A stretch of 64,000 nucleotides of DNA from Asterella californica (GCA_036924285.1 JAYKYS010000002.1:2914001-2978000); one strand, 5' to 3'; positions 24,625-38,691 are shown, counted from the stretch's first letter. Program-made: numbers and translations. The notes: generated from the letters alone by a model not told the origin.

Positions 24625-27144
24625 TTACGACCGAACACTGGCTAGACGTGCACGCAATGCTGCCATCTCGGCATCGTCGTCTCCTTCTGCCAATGCCTCC
24701 TTCTGCCAATAAAAAGATGGTGACTCAGCGGTGTAGGGTAAACAAGTATATGAATGAGAACAATACTATCTGCACCATGAACCAGTCCTCACTCTGAAAG
24801 TCTTGGGAGAGAAAAGGTGTTGAAGAAGACACACCTCTTCGGACTCTTCTACAACGGGCTGTTTCAACTTCTCTTTCCTTTGCACAGCAGCTGCTGGTAG
24901 CTGGGATATCGTTTCTCCCGCGATTTCCGTCAGAACCTTCTCCACCTCGTCTTCTATTTCTTCTTCAATGTCCTCAGAGTCGAGAGCTGAGTCCAAAGCG
25001 TCGTTCACCATTTCCTCGACCACCCCAGACTACAAAGTATTATGGGAGAAGTGTTACAAATGTTGAACGGAAATGTTCACTGCATACAGCTATGGCCCTC
25101 TTACCACCTCGAGTCCGGATTAAGGAACCTCTTAAGTGAGAATACTTTCCGGAAACAGCAGAAGCTGAACTAGTTCTGTTTTCCTCTTGAAGCCCGTAGA
25201 CCAAAGACCACAATAAAAGCTTAGTAAACTCTACCTTCATCATTTCCTTCGAAAGTTCCTGCATAGTTGCAGCCACTTCTGGTGCTTTCAGAAGACCATT
25301 CACCAACTTCATCACCTCAGTGCTTTTCTGTATGTGGCCGACCGCCTTCACTGTGGCTGCGCATTACAGTACCAACCAAACCAGTCCACGTAAGAAATTG
25401 TAGTTGAATCTACTATAACTTTAAGGAAGCAAACTACTGAACTGATAATTCCACGACCACTTCATATGAGGAACCAGAGAGGGAGGAAGGAGCCAGTCTG
25501 TAGCCTACCAACGCTTTCACCCAAGTGCATGGAGACCGAGTTCAGCTGAGCCCTGTTTTCGTAAAGTCGAGATACGACGCGCCTTGCACTGACCAGCTCC
25601 CTTGCAAGAGACTGCCACAGGAGGAGCTTATCAGCCATACTGCAACTGAAGCCTACGGTGATCGTGGTCATGGCACATCCACAGCTGGGCCCACAACAAA
25701 GAGGAACACGCAAATTGACAATCTCTAGTGCGTAAAGCTAAAGAGAGTCAAGTTGAATTATACATTTCGCTGAAAACTGATTCAATATCAAACACAGATA
25801 TGAAACACATTCCTCTTACCAAGGTTTCATATATCCCACTCAGATCTTCTTACCGTACCTTTTCATATCTGGTCGTGTACATCACATCATATACCATAAT
25901 AATACGGGGTTTACATGCCTTCAATATCGTCCTATCGACTGGGATTTACCACAGCCTACACAGTCGGAGTACTAACTTTGGCCACTGATAGATGTCCAGG
26001 TAGCAGAACACAAAGGCCTCGACCATGCATCTAAAAAATGGTCTATAATCGATAACAGAGTACAACTGACACAAATATCTACCAAAATAACCTTGGGCCG
26101 CGCAGCCGAAGCATCAAATTTCAATGTTCAATAAATATGCCAACTACAAAAACTTTATGTTCTGCGAAATTCAGTGCAATTCTTAGACTAGAACCGAGGA
26201 ATAAAACTGCAAGGAAACCCAAACGGCCAGAAACATGCGCCCGGGTAGAATTTGTTTCTACTAATCAAATGCTAAAGATGGAAAGAACCTAGGAACCTGA
26301 GTTCTCATTTTATGTCCGTTGATAACCGAGCGGGATAGCTTGGCTTGGTTATAACCCCAAGTATTACCTGTAAGAAAGTCTCACCTTTGCAGACGTCATA
26401 TCATTTCGCTTCGCAGCTTCTCTTATTGACTTCTGAACATTCTTTTCTTCTCGTTGTATGTCTGGTGCAAAAACGGACAAGTATTTAGCCCACTAACAGC
26501 CCATCATGTAGGCAAGTTCTAAAATGGCCTTGGTCTGATACGCAGTGCATGTAATTATAGCATGTAACGGAATGCTATAATTCACGTCAGAAACGACTCG
26601 ATGATTTGGACAAAAAATGTCCTCTACAGTCTCACAACAACCCAGGAGTCTGCAATTCGTCAGTCTATATAGCAAATCAGTGCACACTTTTCAAGCTTGC
26701 AAACAAAGTATCTCCAGATATACTTGTTCGGTTCCAGAAGTACAGGTACCAAATTTCTTCTCGTCTCCCACAAGAATTATGCTTAGATAGGATCCATTCC
26801 GCATCCTAGTCCCGTGCCGGAAGGGACAATGACACGCCAACATACTCTGTAGGCTTTATGGAGCTCGTCCAGAAAAATTGCACGACGAACGGATTTCATC
26901 ATCATCATTTACAGAACTCCACAGAAAACTTCCACAAAACCCTAATTTTAAGAGCAAGATGTGCACGATCCCATGTCTTGAGGTAAACAAGCAGGAAGCG
27001 TCAATTGTTGTTCAGGCAGGGTATGAAGTCACCTCGAATCTGCCGATCTATGTTACGAGACTCCTGACGTAATTTTCTTTGCCAATCCCTCAACAGTTCC
27101 TGGGGCGTCGGCTTCGGCTTGATCAAGCCCAACACCTTCTCCAT
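24625..27144 (-). CDS. VPS24: ESCRT-III subunit VPS24 (CHMP3) (six exons)
   Basis: Core ESCRT-III protein that polymerises on endosomes and helps sort ubiquitinated cargo into multivesicular bodies. Minus-strand exons: 27144-27033, 26461-26385, 25611-25509, 25356-25235, 25029-24835 and 24702-24625; phases fit throughout, giving 228 residues, close to the plant VPS24 length of about 229. The start MEKVLGLIKPKP matches the basic, membrane-binding N-terminus of plant VPS24. Next come helices with DIQREEKNVQKSIREAAK and RLYENRAQLNSVSMHLGESV. After them follows the MKLVNGLLKAP region and then the acidic segment with DSEDIEEEIEDEVEKVL. The last exon encodes an acidic stretch ending in AALRARLASVRS, which fits a MIM1 motif for binding the VPS4 MIT domain. 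The last acceptor lies in a short direct repeat (GGCAGAAGGAG twice), so a slightly shorter splice form is possible. Confidence 0.95.
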
Positions 27145-30100
27145 GACTCTAGCCCTGAAAGATTCGTAATTGCTCCAAAGACCAAACGATCTTTACAATC
27201 CCTCGGACGCCTCAGTTCAGACCTCCGGCCTAAACATGATAGAGGACAGAATGCTCTCCACCAGTCACTCGTCACATCTTCCTTGCACTCAGGTACGTTC
27301 TGTTCACCAGGAAAGAGTAAGGATACGAGCGAGTTCACTTACAAGTACAGTAAGTATTCCCGCTGGCTCTGAGATCAACTATGCGTACTCTCCCTACATC
27401 TTGCAAATGACTTGCGCGACATCAGCAGATTTGGTTTCTCGGGGAAGAGCTCGTAGCTTTGTCATCGACTTTTTCATCGACTGACGTCAATAATGACAAG
27501 CTACTAATCATGCACTTCCTCTACGAAGATTCGAACTCGCTTTGCTCACGATTTTGCGCCGTAGTCGACTGCAACTTCTACTCGTCAAAGAACTGCTTGG
27601 ACTTCGAAATCCTTACCCACCTCGCAGATTTGCTCAACATGTTGCAAGATTGATCAACTTGAACCGAAAGCCCCTTCCTCAATTGAGTAATAGGCAATCG
27701 TCTGACCCAGCTGGAAACGTAAAGCTCATTCTCTCAGGCAGTTTAATAAGATCTGCAGTGCAAAATAAGGAAATATGATAATAAACCACAGTTTAGGCAG
27801 AACAGCCTGGGCATTTATTGCAAGTGTATAGCCTCAACCATAATAACAAGGTGATTCGCTTGCAAGAACATTACGAATGACTACAAATTTGCTGCTGGAG
27901 AATGGACGTTGTACACTAGAAGTGATAAACTCTTGCTTTTAGGAAACGACAATAAATTGCTCGCGTGTTTTCCGAGGCTTTTATTCTTCTGGATTTGCAA
28001 AATCGACGGTTAGCTAGGCAAATGCATAGCAAAAGATGAAGAGAAGATGTGCAGCTTAATTGATCGAAACACGGAATACGTTAATACATCCAGATTCACT
28101 GAAACCGAAGTAGGGACTGAGTGAGTGTCCTCTCAGTACCTAATTACCACACACCTCTGTATGTTGATCTATATGTGGCAACGGCGCAGTGCAAGAACTA
28201 CCCCGCGCAATGAATAATTAGGCATCCCAACTCCTCATCACAGCGAGGAGAAAGAAGAAAGAAGAGGAGAAACCGAGAAAGCGGTGCTGAAATCCACCCC
28301 ATAGTTAAGTTAAGCAAGAGTTAAGTTATACTCACTTTCTGTTCTAGATGTATTAGAATGTGTAATTATCATAATCTGGGGAATATTAGAGCGTTTTATG
28401 TTAATTTAATAAGGTGTTTGCGTGGAGGAAACCAATAGAATATTTTTTTTTAAGTATATTTAATTTATAACCATTTGGTAACAAATTAACCTCTTTGCAT
28501 ATTCCTCCTCATCTTTAGGTAAATAATATGAATGCTTCCCAAGTTTAAAGGTAAGCTCTGAAGTGAACATGGCAAAAAGAATCAATGGTTGAATTTCAGG
28601 TCTAATTTGATAACACAAAAGGTTCTGCAAAACAGTTTCAGTAAGCCCACCAATAACTATTTTTACCATCTTAAGCATGCATAATATGCATCAAGTCCTC
28701 CATGTTCAGATGGAGAGGTATATGCACTGCTTTCAGTGATTACCTAAAATTTTTCAATAAAAGTTAGATAATAAATTAATATATATTCTAAGTTAATGTA
28801 TATTTAATAGCAAGATCTTGGGACCTGTACTTTCAGAAGCGCGTTGGTGTTTTTGCTTTACCGGTTATCTCCTATGATTTTCCTCTGTTAACAGTTAATA
28901 TTTAATGAAACTTTTAATATTTTAAATTTATATAATATTTATATATTGATAAGACATAGCAAACACGGTACTAAATGATATTAATTTATTCAAGAGACTT
29001 TTGTTTGTTTACGACCTAGTTGCAAAGTCTAATCCCTCATAACCACATGCCATTTCCATTCCTAAATTTTTACCTATTTTCTTGCTTTTCTTCTTCCTTC
29101 GCTGCGGTCGAAAGCTAAAATAATACCTACAATTTTCACTCCTTTTACCTTTCGACGTGAATCTGTTTACAGATTTACAAATTGAAACCATCTTTTATCC
29201 ATATCTTGAAAAACATCCTCTCAATCTAAGCCATTCACATGCTCTCCCTCCAACTCAGGGGTTATTCATTAACAGCTTTTGTTATAAACAATGTGAAAGA
29301 AAAAAGTACTTTTAGTTATTTAAAGTAAATTTTCTAACTAATAAAACTACACTTTTTAATAAATTTTTAAATAAAACATAAATTTTTTTAAAAAAATTCT
29401 ATAATATTAAAGAAAATACTTTTTATTTTTATTTAAAATATTAAAATATTAAGACATTAAACTTTTACTTTAGAGTCAAGAGAGTCAAGAAAAGTTTTTA
29501 TTTGTTCTTAAATTAAATATTTTAAATTTTAAATTTTAAGTATTAAATTTTTTAGAAAAATAAGAAAAATATAAAACTATCTCTTGACTCATAAATGTTA
29601 TCAACAAAATACAAAAAATGTCCCCCAAGCAATCCAATACCACTCCGGATTTTTCCCCACGTAGTGACAAGCGTCCATGTCCATACCAAACGTTAATCGG
29701 TATAACATGATTGTGGTCATTTTCTATATCATTTTTAGCCGTAACTAGCATGGACAACCTCTTACAATTGTGTTATTATTATTATTCTTTCCTCTTGAGA
29801 TAACCTTTAGCGAAGGTATGACGATTGCCGTAATTGCCTTAAACTCCTCTTTGTTTATAGCACAATGATATTCATTAAGTTGAGTTATTGCCCTACTTTC
29901 AGAAAATGATCTTTTACTTCAAACCCGACTTGCAAAAAGAACCAATTAATTATCTATAAATAATATATTCAATAATATACTGTTTATAAAATTTTTATTT
30001 TCATTCAAATATTTAAACTTAACCTTCGAAATGAAAATTCGTTGTTCTACATATATATGTTCACTCTTACGCCATATGAACCTCTTAGATTTTGAATATT

Positions 30101-30253
30101 CAAAAAGGCTTTACCGTAGTACGCAAGTACAACTGCAATGCAACCTTGTGTTGAGCTTCACAATGTAGAACAATCTGGTCGCACTGTAATAAATACACTA
30201 TTATAGGAGGTAGAACTATGATAACAATATTTGAGAGAGTGACATAAAGAAAC

Positions 30254-30303
30254 AAAGGCCTGGAAATGAAGGATACGCGTCTATCTTTCATTTCCAGGCT
30301 GTT
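30254..30303. repeat. Imperfect hairpin with about 22-bp arms
   Basis: The left arm (30254-30275) and right arm (30282-30303) pair over about 22 positions with three mismatches around a 6-base loop. The core GCCTGGAAATGAA is exact. Size and mismatches recall a small-RNA precursor, but no family is recognised. Confidence 0.65.
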
Positions 30304-31142
30304 ATGATTTTTCTATGACTACTTTTCACACGATTTCTCTGAGAAGTGAGACTGCTCTCGTTTTCATTCTATCAAGTTAATGTTTGAGACGTTCTATTTA
30401 ATCTTCATACATTTGCCCATAGTGTGGATGCATATACATCACGCAGTTCCAAGTGTAGGAGATATATTATAGATACACTCTACCACAGATTACATATTCT
30501 GACACATATCGATATAACAATTAATACATTTTAGTATGTAACAGCGAAATGAGAAAATTATAGTCGTAAGTGTAGTAACCACGTCATGTTTCTGACATGG
30601 GTTAAATATGTTGACACATACCTAGACATATACGGATATAGAAGATCTTAATCACCTTTATTAAAACTTTTGACATAAGTTGTTTATGTTCAACATTTAC
30701 AGAGTAAGTATATCTAACAGGTTTTGAATAATAATAATACCTTTATATTTCTTGCCCTCTTGCAAATATTAACAGTGATGTGAAACTAGGGTTAGTTGTG
30801 CAATGGAATTGCGAGATGAATTTGATAAAGAAGCAAAGTAAAGAAAGTTAAACACATTGATACTGAAAACAAATGTGATTTAATGCCAAAAGAAAACATA
30901 TTTCTAAATCTTTAATCCTTTTTCAAGTTCGATGTTGGCTATGCAAATGGAAAGCAAAAATAAACACAAGTAGTATGTTAAACCACAAGCGCAAGTATAA
31001 AAGTGCCATACAGCGCAAGTGCGATCTTTCTGTCCACTATACCGAACTGAAGCATGGAGACTAGAAGTGCGTCAAGCGAGTTCCTGGCCAGTACTGTCTA
31101 GGGTTCCTTCGCTGCAAGTGCTGAGGGGCTCTAATGTTTTCT

Positions 31143-31188
31143 CTGCACTAGCCTTATGACTATAGATATTGTCATAAGGCTAGTGCAG
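31143..31188. repeat. Perfect 18-bp inverted repeat (hairpin)
   Basis: CTGCACTAGCCTTATGAC, a 10-base loop, then its exact reverse complement. This is the longest perfect hairpin stem I found in the window. It is far from any recognised gene. Confidence 0.85.
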
Positions 31189-32321
31189 TAGCTACATTTT
31201 GCAAGGTTCTTGAGATTGAATTTTCTATATCGTCGTGAGGGTTGGCTCTATTCGAACATCTTTCCGTCACATTGTGGTGGGTGGAACTAAACATAGTACT
31301 TTTTGTTCCACGACCAATCTGTGTTTTTCATCACGAAGCGATTTGTTGTCTAGCCGCTATTTGTCAATATCTGATGTGTTTCAAGCACGAAACTCATTTG
31401 ACTTATCCAAATATGTTTGCAACCCTCCATTTGCGAACCAATGACTGAAGACGTGGACGCATGATATCAGCAGCATTTTGTTTCTTCTCTTTCAATTTAG
31501 TGTATCTGTTGACCGCCTCTGAGTTTTGATATAACGATCTAATTTATGCTATTCTTGTCGTTTGTAGTGATCATGCGATATCGGTGGGTTGGTTGTGAGA
31601 TACACACCTGTTGAGATGTGTTCGTTAGTTTTGTGATTTTGTCGAGCGTGCTTTATTTCTCGATTGGCTGAGGTTTAGGGTTTACTGCGTGGTTTGCTTG
31701 GGTGGTGGTGGGAAGGTCTTTTCTCGATAAGTTTTAGGACATTTGTCAGTCGATTCTGTCATGATTATGAAGTCGGTTGCACCTAACTTCGGTTGCTTCA
31801 TGTTCAGCAATTATCTTCCTCCGTTGGTTGTAACGTGTGTGTTTTGCCGACTGTACACGGCCTTTTCTTCACGTAAAGATGATAGACCTCGTAAGATCAA
31901 GTTCAGGTGCAGTAAAGCCAAAGTAAACACCCAAAGTAGAGCACGAATCAATTACACGCAGACATACAACTCGATTATTTTCAAATATGAGTCGGATGAT
32001 GAGAAGGAGTTGGTATAAGTACTCGAAAATGAGAAATGGCATAAGTATGAGGTTATACTTATTGGAAACAAGAGAAAATAATGATCAGGACATTATAGTA
32101 AATGTGCAAAACTCATGTAGATATGCAAGAAACTTTTGCAGAGTTCATCTTGCAGAATGACGAATTAACAAATTATATATATAAAGTATCAATAGATAAG
32201 TGGGTACTTAGGACAAAACCAAAGTGATTACTCCATAACTCAGTTTCCACTACATGCATATATTTTTCAAGATATCATTAACAGATTATGATCAAGAAGG
32301 CACTGATCATAAATGAAATTA

Positions 32322-33961
32322 TCACGGTTGCAACAATGATTGAGTACTCACGTTGTAGTTGGTTCTCAGAAAGCAGAGCCGTTCACGCGATCTCGTTTTC
32401 CACTGTCCGAGATGGCAATATATGTGTCGTTTTGGTCTTGTGTCGCATAGTAGCGGTTGTGGTCGGGGTTGCAAGATCTTGATGAGCTCACGATGATGTT
32501 CTCGTTCCAATCCAAGCAACAAGCGACCAAACGTGCCTTGTGCGTCTTAGCATAATGAATCTGTTTTGTTGCAAACTTGTTTATCATAGAGTTGAATGTC
32601 TTTGACATATAGTTCTCTCACGTCAAATTGTAAAAGTGCATCTTCGAGGGTATAATGATCGACGTAAAAAATTGTATCACAACAACTTGTGTGGGGGAGT
32701 CTGCAACAATAACAGCCAATTAGCACTAAGTCAAATTTTTTTTGAAACATGATAAAATAATGCTTACGAGAAGTGACATTATCTCTCTTATAGTAAGGTT
32801 GGTCAATTTCTATCAAGGACATTATAACAAGGTCGGTCGCTAGGTAGATTTTGACAAAGTGTGTGATTGTCTGTCCAATGATTAGCAACATATTGAATGT
32901 CCATGACTAACACTGAGGTGTCATCCTCGACTTACGGATAATGCTTGTCCGTCCCACTGTCTTTTTCATATTTCATTGACAACATGTGTATATCCATCCC
33001 TTCAACTTGTCAACTATGTCATGTGTTTGCAACTCATGATACATAGACCATCTAGAATCAAAGGGGTCTCCATGAGACAACCTGCGCATCTCTATCACTC
33101 GGACAACCAACATGGGTTTGTTTCCTTGTTGTTGAATGGAAGCACTTTATTGATGCAACCATGTCATCAAGTGTGTCTCTTAGTGAGGAGCTCAAGCTCA
33201 ACCCTAACCTCAACCTTCTCTACATCCACTAGTACACGCTTCTTATTCTGCACCTCTACTAAGAACGTTTTGATGATATTTTTGCACTTGTACAATATGT
33301 CATTATGATTGACAATTCTATGATGAGACAAGATGACAACAACCAATGACATATCATCATGCACGATCTCATCTGATACTATCTCCCTAGCGATGAGTAG
33401 TTGAATATTCAACTCAAATGCTCGATCCTCAACAATCACGAGTTGTTTTCAATCTCTACACGAGTCATGTTCACAATCTCGATCACTTTATCGTAATTTG
33501 TTGAGATGAAAACACTTGTCTCATTGTAGTCATTCATAGTCGAGTTATATCTTAAATCAACATACACCCCGAAGTTGCCTAAAATACCCATGGACTAAGT
33601 CAGATCCTCCTCAAAAACTGCAACCCTAAAACAATAAAACCTCAAAATTGTCCACAAGCTCGAGCACTTATCGCCCACAGGAGCCTTGTACAAGTCAGAA
33701 AATATATCGTGTTAGCACTTCTGATTGGATCTTTTTCTTCTTCATGGTCCATCTTTCAATCGTCGCTTGAATCCATCATATGAAGTGATCTTTATAGTTT
33801 TGGAATACAAAGAAATGGGAGCTCAAAACACATGATAACTTTACGTCTTGATATAAACTATCTAGTTGTTCGTAATCCAATCTAACATACAAACCGGCAT
33901 GATAAAAGTGATAAATCACATCGAGAACATCATGATAATCTCCATATCTGACGATCTCCAT
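32322..33961 (-). pseudogene. Possible decayed coding relic, family unknown
   Basis: The minus strand carries several consecutive open pieces with protein-like composition: GDYHDVLDVIYHFYHAGLYV near 33950, a 90-codon piece at 33439-33167, a 114-codon piece at 32891-32547 and an overlapping 80-codon piece at 32608-32366. They lie in different frames with stops between. I do not recognise a family. It may be an old transposon protein or chance open frames in repetitive DNA. Confidence 0.2.
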
Positions 33962-36232
33962 CCAAACGTGTGACCTTGTGGATATCTAAGCTTCAAGGAC
34001 TAGGTCAGATCGATACATGAAACTAAAAGAGGATCGAAAGTCAACTTGCACTCATAATGGTGGCATCGCATCTTGAATACAGTGAATAACTCCATCAACT
34101 TAGAAATGCTTAGAAATCCATAAACCTCTAAGCCTAGATCTGGACCACTGGTGAAGCTTAAGCTGTCTTATGGTATAGGCTCTAGAATGTTGAGTATTTG
34201 AGAATCAAGGATCGACTCTGAAGAGAGTTGAGAATCTAGTATAGGCAGGTCTGATGTGGGATCGTCAACACGATCTTAGAAATACAACGGTCATAATATG
34301 ATCTGTTTAGCTAACACTTTGAGTCACAATGACAATACCACACAAAGTCTGATCATGTCTAAGTTCTACCATTAGCGATCAAAGAAATTCAAATTCTAGC
34401 CGTATATACAACTTCGTATTCATAAATAAGTTGAAAGACAAACATTTAGCTGAACTTGAACCATATTGGATGCTCAACACGATCAACCCAAGAGCTCGCA
34501 ATATGGTCTACATGAAACTCGACATCCTCCGACCAATAACATTTCTCTCTAGATCATCCTCCTCTATAATTACATCTAGCTCGTCCAACCTGTCCTCAGC
34601 TTCTCTTCTCTTGTTGTTTGCTCTATACGAACATCGGCAGTTGAGAAAAAAATGAAATATGACCTGCAGCTGTTCCTAAAAGTCGCATAGTCTGCACATA
34701 GCGAAGCAATAACGACTTCGACACTCTCATTTTCTCACTTGGGACTTCCGGACATCCTCTAGGTAGGTGTCGATCTCCAAGCCATCGAAGATGAATCCTG
34801 GAGGACATACTATACACTCAAAAAGCGTCGTTGATCAAGTTTGACCTATTCGTTCGGAAGTCCGAACTAAACTAGATCCATATGTGAGAAAAGAAAATAA
34901 ACAAAAATAATCTACATAATATATATGAAAAAAATAATATCCAAAATCTACAGTATATACTCTATCAAGAGAGTTTCCAAATAGACTAAGTGCTACTTAG
35001 AACTATTTAATAATGTGTCTAGGAAAACTCTAATTATTATGAAAACTCTATCTAATAGAATGTAAAAACTAAAAGAGAGACCAAACGAAGGCTGTAAAGG
35101 AGCAAAGAAAAATTTCAGAGGAAAGCAAACCAAATAAAGGTAGTTCGGTATCTACTAGGGTGTCTTGGGGACACGAGAGGAAGGCATCCTCTCGTACGGG
35201 AGAAGGCTATGACAAGAGAGCCGTCATTAGCTCTCCTTCCTCGAAAGTGGACCAAAATAGATCTTCTAAGATAAACATTATCGAGTAGAAATCATGTAGT
35301 TTACAGGTCGATTATTGTGAGTCGGCATGTACACAATAGTCGGCATGTACACTAGCCAACATCTTCCGACCGAGGGCTCGTATTCTAGGCGTGATCATAG
35401 AGCTCGGTCTTGTCACTTTAGTAAATATTATTATAGATTAAATAATTTATATTTAAAAAAATATATATTTTTTTCAAAGCTCTCACTCACACAAGCTTCT
35501 AAAGCTTATTCCTCAGTCGTTCCATCAGAACGAAGATACCATGGTCTCGTTTTGAATATTATCATATGTTGCTCATTTCAGTACCTTGATAAGAATATTT
35601 TATGACCAATTAACTTCGTGACAACCTGGTGCAAATCCTAGGGGTCCTGCAAGAGTCAAATTTACATAGTAATGATAATTCTTATAGCTAATATAGCCGG
35701 TGGGGATCCCACCGCTAATATACCCGAACTTGTGGTTTAAGCTTAGCTGATATCTTAGGAACGGTAGACGACAAGTCCGCAGGTTCTTCGTCACAAGACC
35801 TCGGGAAAGTACCGACTTTCCGACGAAAATCCCCCCGGGCACTAAAGTGATGTGGCATGCAAAGTTGTACAGAGTCCAGAGTCTCTGGACACGTGCTTCT
35901 TCCTTAGTCCAGGAAATAGGACCTATAGCTCACTTGAGTAGATGCTGTGATTTTAAGTGTCCAAGTTTAAGCTACTCTTCCGATTACTGCACATGGACAG
36001 ACGAGCTCTTATCGACCATCTCGATCGAGTTCGAACGCCAACGAGCTACAAAGTCTACTCCGTTGGCTGGGACGAGAACCGCCCAAGCTTGCGAATTCGC
36101 AGCGCAGCGACACCGAACGACACAGCCGCGCCGGGAGAAGAGAAGCCGAGGAAGTAGCAGTTCTCAGTACTAAACAGATCGTGAGGAGGATATTTTGAGG
36201 ACACTCACCAGCACTCGTGATTATTCGTTCAG

Positions 36233-38514
36233 ATGGAGTCTCCCCCGGTCGATGTGAGTCGTCCGCTCGCTGAAGCCTTCAAAGAGCTGTACTCAAAGCC
36301 AGAGCACATCAACTACGCTGTGGTAAGCGAATTAGTCTTTCCTCCTCTGTTTTTCTGCTTGTGAGGTTCCCAAACTACCGAAGTGCGCGGCATGACATTC
36401 ACAGCAATCAAGGGAGCAGTTAGCCGGATGTTTCAAGGTACTGTACAGCAAAGGAAATGTGAAGTGCTCATGTCATTCCAGCTAACATCTGCCTCTGCAC
36501 CGTATGGAAGGAAGATCGATGCATTCTCCGAAGAAGCATACAAGGGCAATCCAGCAGCTGTGGTTGTGCTTCCGGCCTTCAGAGACGTGACATGGATGCA
36601 GTCGGTAGCTACGGAGTTCAACCTCTCCGAAACCTGCTACCTCGTGAGAAAGGAAACCAAGTTAGTGGAGGGCGGTTGGCTGACTCCTCCAAGTGGAGAG
36701 GTGGAGGATACTGGCGCGTCCCTCGGTTCAGAAGCGGGAGGAGCAGAGCCCAGCGACAATCCTGCGGATGCTTCCGAGCTGAAGCCTGCTCCTGAAGAGG
36801 AAGCTGAAGTTAAGCATCTGATTCATGAATACGACCTTCGATGGTTCACTCCTGCTAGAGAGGTAAGTGAAAAGTTTCCCGGTTTGGAATTCGGGACACA
36901 TGCGGTTTACGCGATCCATGTTTTCTGGTGTTCCTGCATCAGTTGAGAAAGAGAATAGATGAAGAATATGGAAATATTACAAGACTGATAATGGCGCGCG
37001 TAAACTGCTTGCTAGCCTTTTCCGCGCTTACATCCCTGAAGTGCGTAAGTGCTGACATGCAAATCCCATCTGTTCTGTTGGGAGCATAGCTGTGGCGTGA
37101 GAAGATGGTTCTCGGTCAATCCAGGCATGGAGCTGAGAGTTTCAGTTGTGGTGCAGGTTGATCTCTGCGGGCATGGTACGCTAGCAGCTGCTTATTTGCT
37201 GTTTGAAACTGGCTTAGTTGGTAAGAAAGACAGCATAATTTTCAACACCAGGTCTGGTCTCCTGTCAGTCCGTACGGTGGGACCTAAGGACGGTGATGGT
37301 CAATCTTCTTCCGCGGATGGCAGGAAATCACCGGCAGTGGACATGATCGAGTTAAACTTTCCTTGGGTCACAACAACACCTTCCCCACTCTCGGCAGTGG
37401 AGAAACTTACTCAGACTCTGAAGAATGTTGAAGTTGTTGCGGTTGGCACAGCCTCTCACAGACTGATTGTGAGTTTTCTTCCTTCTCCGCCAGCTGGTCG
37501 ATCCAGCTGAATTCCGGTTGTTTGGCAGAGGAGACTTGGCTTCATGGATTGTAACTGCTTATGCCACGTCTTGTTTTCTGAAAGAAACATAATTCACCAT
37601 GTCAGAAAGGCCAGAAGCCTTGTTCTAGTTGCTTATGGGTTGTACATGACTGCTGTAAATGCGATAGATTCTTTTTCATGGATTTCATTCATAGTGATGT
37701 TGGAGTTTCGCTATCTTACAACTTATTCTAACTAGCTGACTATCAACGTTTTCTAAAGGTTGAGTTGGCATCGAGGGAGGACGTGGAGAATTTGCGTCCC
37801 AATATGCAGGAGTTGCTCAATTGTGATAGTGATGGAATGTATGCGACAGCCTCCGCTGGGCCCGTTTCGGGATACGACTTCGTGTCTCGCTGTTTCTTCC
37901 CAAAGTTTGGACTGGATGAGGTATGAAACCGCTGTGTTTGTCCAATAGGTTTGGAGGAGGTTTCCCCTGTTCAGGTTATCCCTTGTTCATTCCAATTTTG
38001 GTCATGGGGTGTTGCTCGTCAGTGAAACCAAGAAGCTGCAGAAACGTTAAAAGTTGTAGGACCTAGTCCAATTCCTTGTTATGTTGTAATAACGTGAGAC
38101 TGTATCAACAGGATCCTGTTTGCGGAAGTGCTCATTGTGCTCTCGGACCATACTGGTCGACCAAACTTGGAAAAGATAACTTGCTGGCCTACCAGGTAAG
38201 TTTCGCATTAATGGATTTTAGCATATTCAAGCTCGCCTGTCCGTCTGAAGTGTGCCAGATGTTTAAATCACTTCAGTACTGTCTCCAGTTCTAGGTCTGA
38301 ATATCTTTTTTCGCATTCATGACTGGAACTTTCTTGGCTCGAAGAAGAACTTTCTTAGGTGGAATATCCTTTCTGGAGTTTTCACAGAGCTTGCTTGGCC
38401 CTGCAGACCTCAGGACGAGGTGGAACTCTGGCGCTGCAAGTGGACAAGAAGATCGGTAGAGTCTACATTAGAGGTCAGGCAATTATGGTGATGGCTGGGG
38501 TCCTTTTAAAATAA
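36233..38514 (+). CDS. PhzF family protein (phenazine biosynthesis-like isomerase fold) (six exons)
   Basis: Cofactor-free PhzF-fold enzyme, probably an isomerase or epimerase; the substrate of plant members is not known to me. Exons: 36233-36322, 36515-36862, 37157-37468, 37759-37920, 38112-38195 and 38407-38514, all phase 0, giving 367 residues. Family marks in order: IDAFSEEAYKGNPAAVVVL (from residue 31), LSET with the conserved Glu (residue 69), LRWFTP, VDLCGHGT (147-154), DFVSRCFFPK, DPVCGSAHCALGPYW (from 305) and the C-terminal GGTLALQVDKK/VYIRGQAI block. The protein is longer than usual members (about 290-310). It has an N-terminal extension of some 30 residues from exon 1, and an acidic, Pro/Glu-rich insertion at about residues 78-134 between LSET and LRWFTP. 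Exon 1 joins the body exactly at YAV|IDAF, which supports the model. Confidence 0.94.
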
Positions 38515-38631
38515 CGATGAATGTTCAGTATCAGAGTTATGTCGGGAACTGATTCAAAGTTAAGGTACTCATACTTATGTCATTCAACCTCCATATGTAC
38601 GATAAATAGAAACCAAGAAACCACGAATCTA

Positions 38632-38691
38632 AGTTACAGCACTACAGATCACGATCGAACTAGTTACAGCACTACAGATCACGATCGAACT
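38632..38691. repeat. Exact 30-bp tandem duplication
   Basis: Two identical 30-bp units (38632-38661, 38662-38691) beginning AGTTACAGCACTACAG, about 120 bp after the PhzF stop codon. A recent duplication, possibly inside the 3' UTR. Confidence 0.9.

Larger units (their letters stand above)
27145..36232. other. Long intergenic region between VPS24 and PhzF
   Basis: About 9 kb without a recognised gene. Very AT-rich at 28300-31000. Contains the hairpins at 30254 and 31143, a short direct repeat of GTCGGCATGTACAC at 35321 and 35339, and CGGTGGGGATCCCACCG near 35700. The last ~300 bp are GC-richer and are probably the PhzF promoter. Confidence 0.5.
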
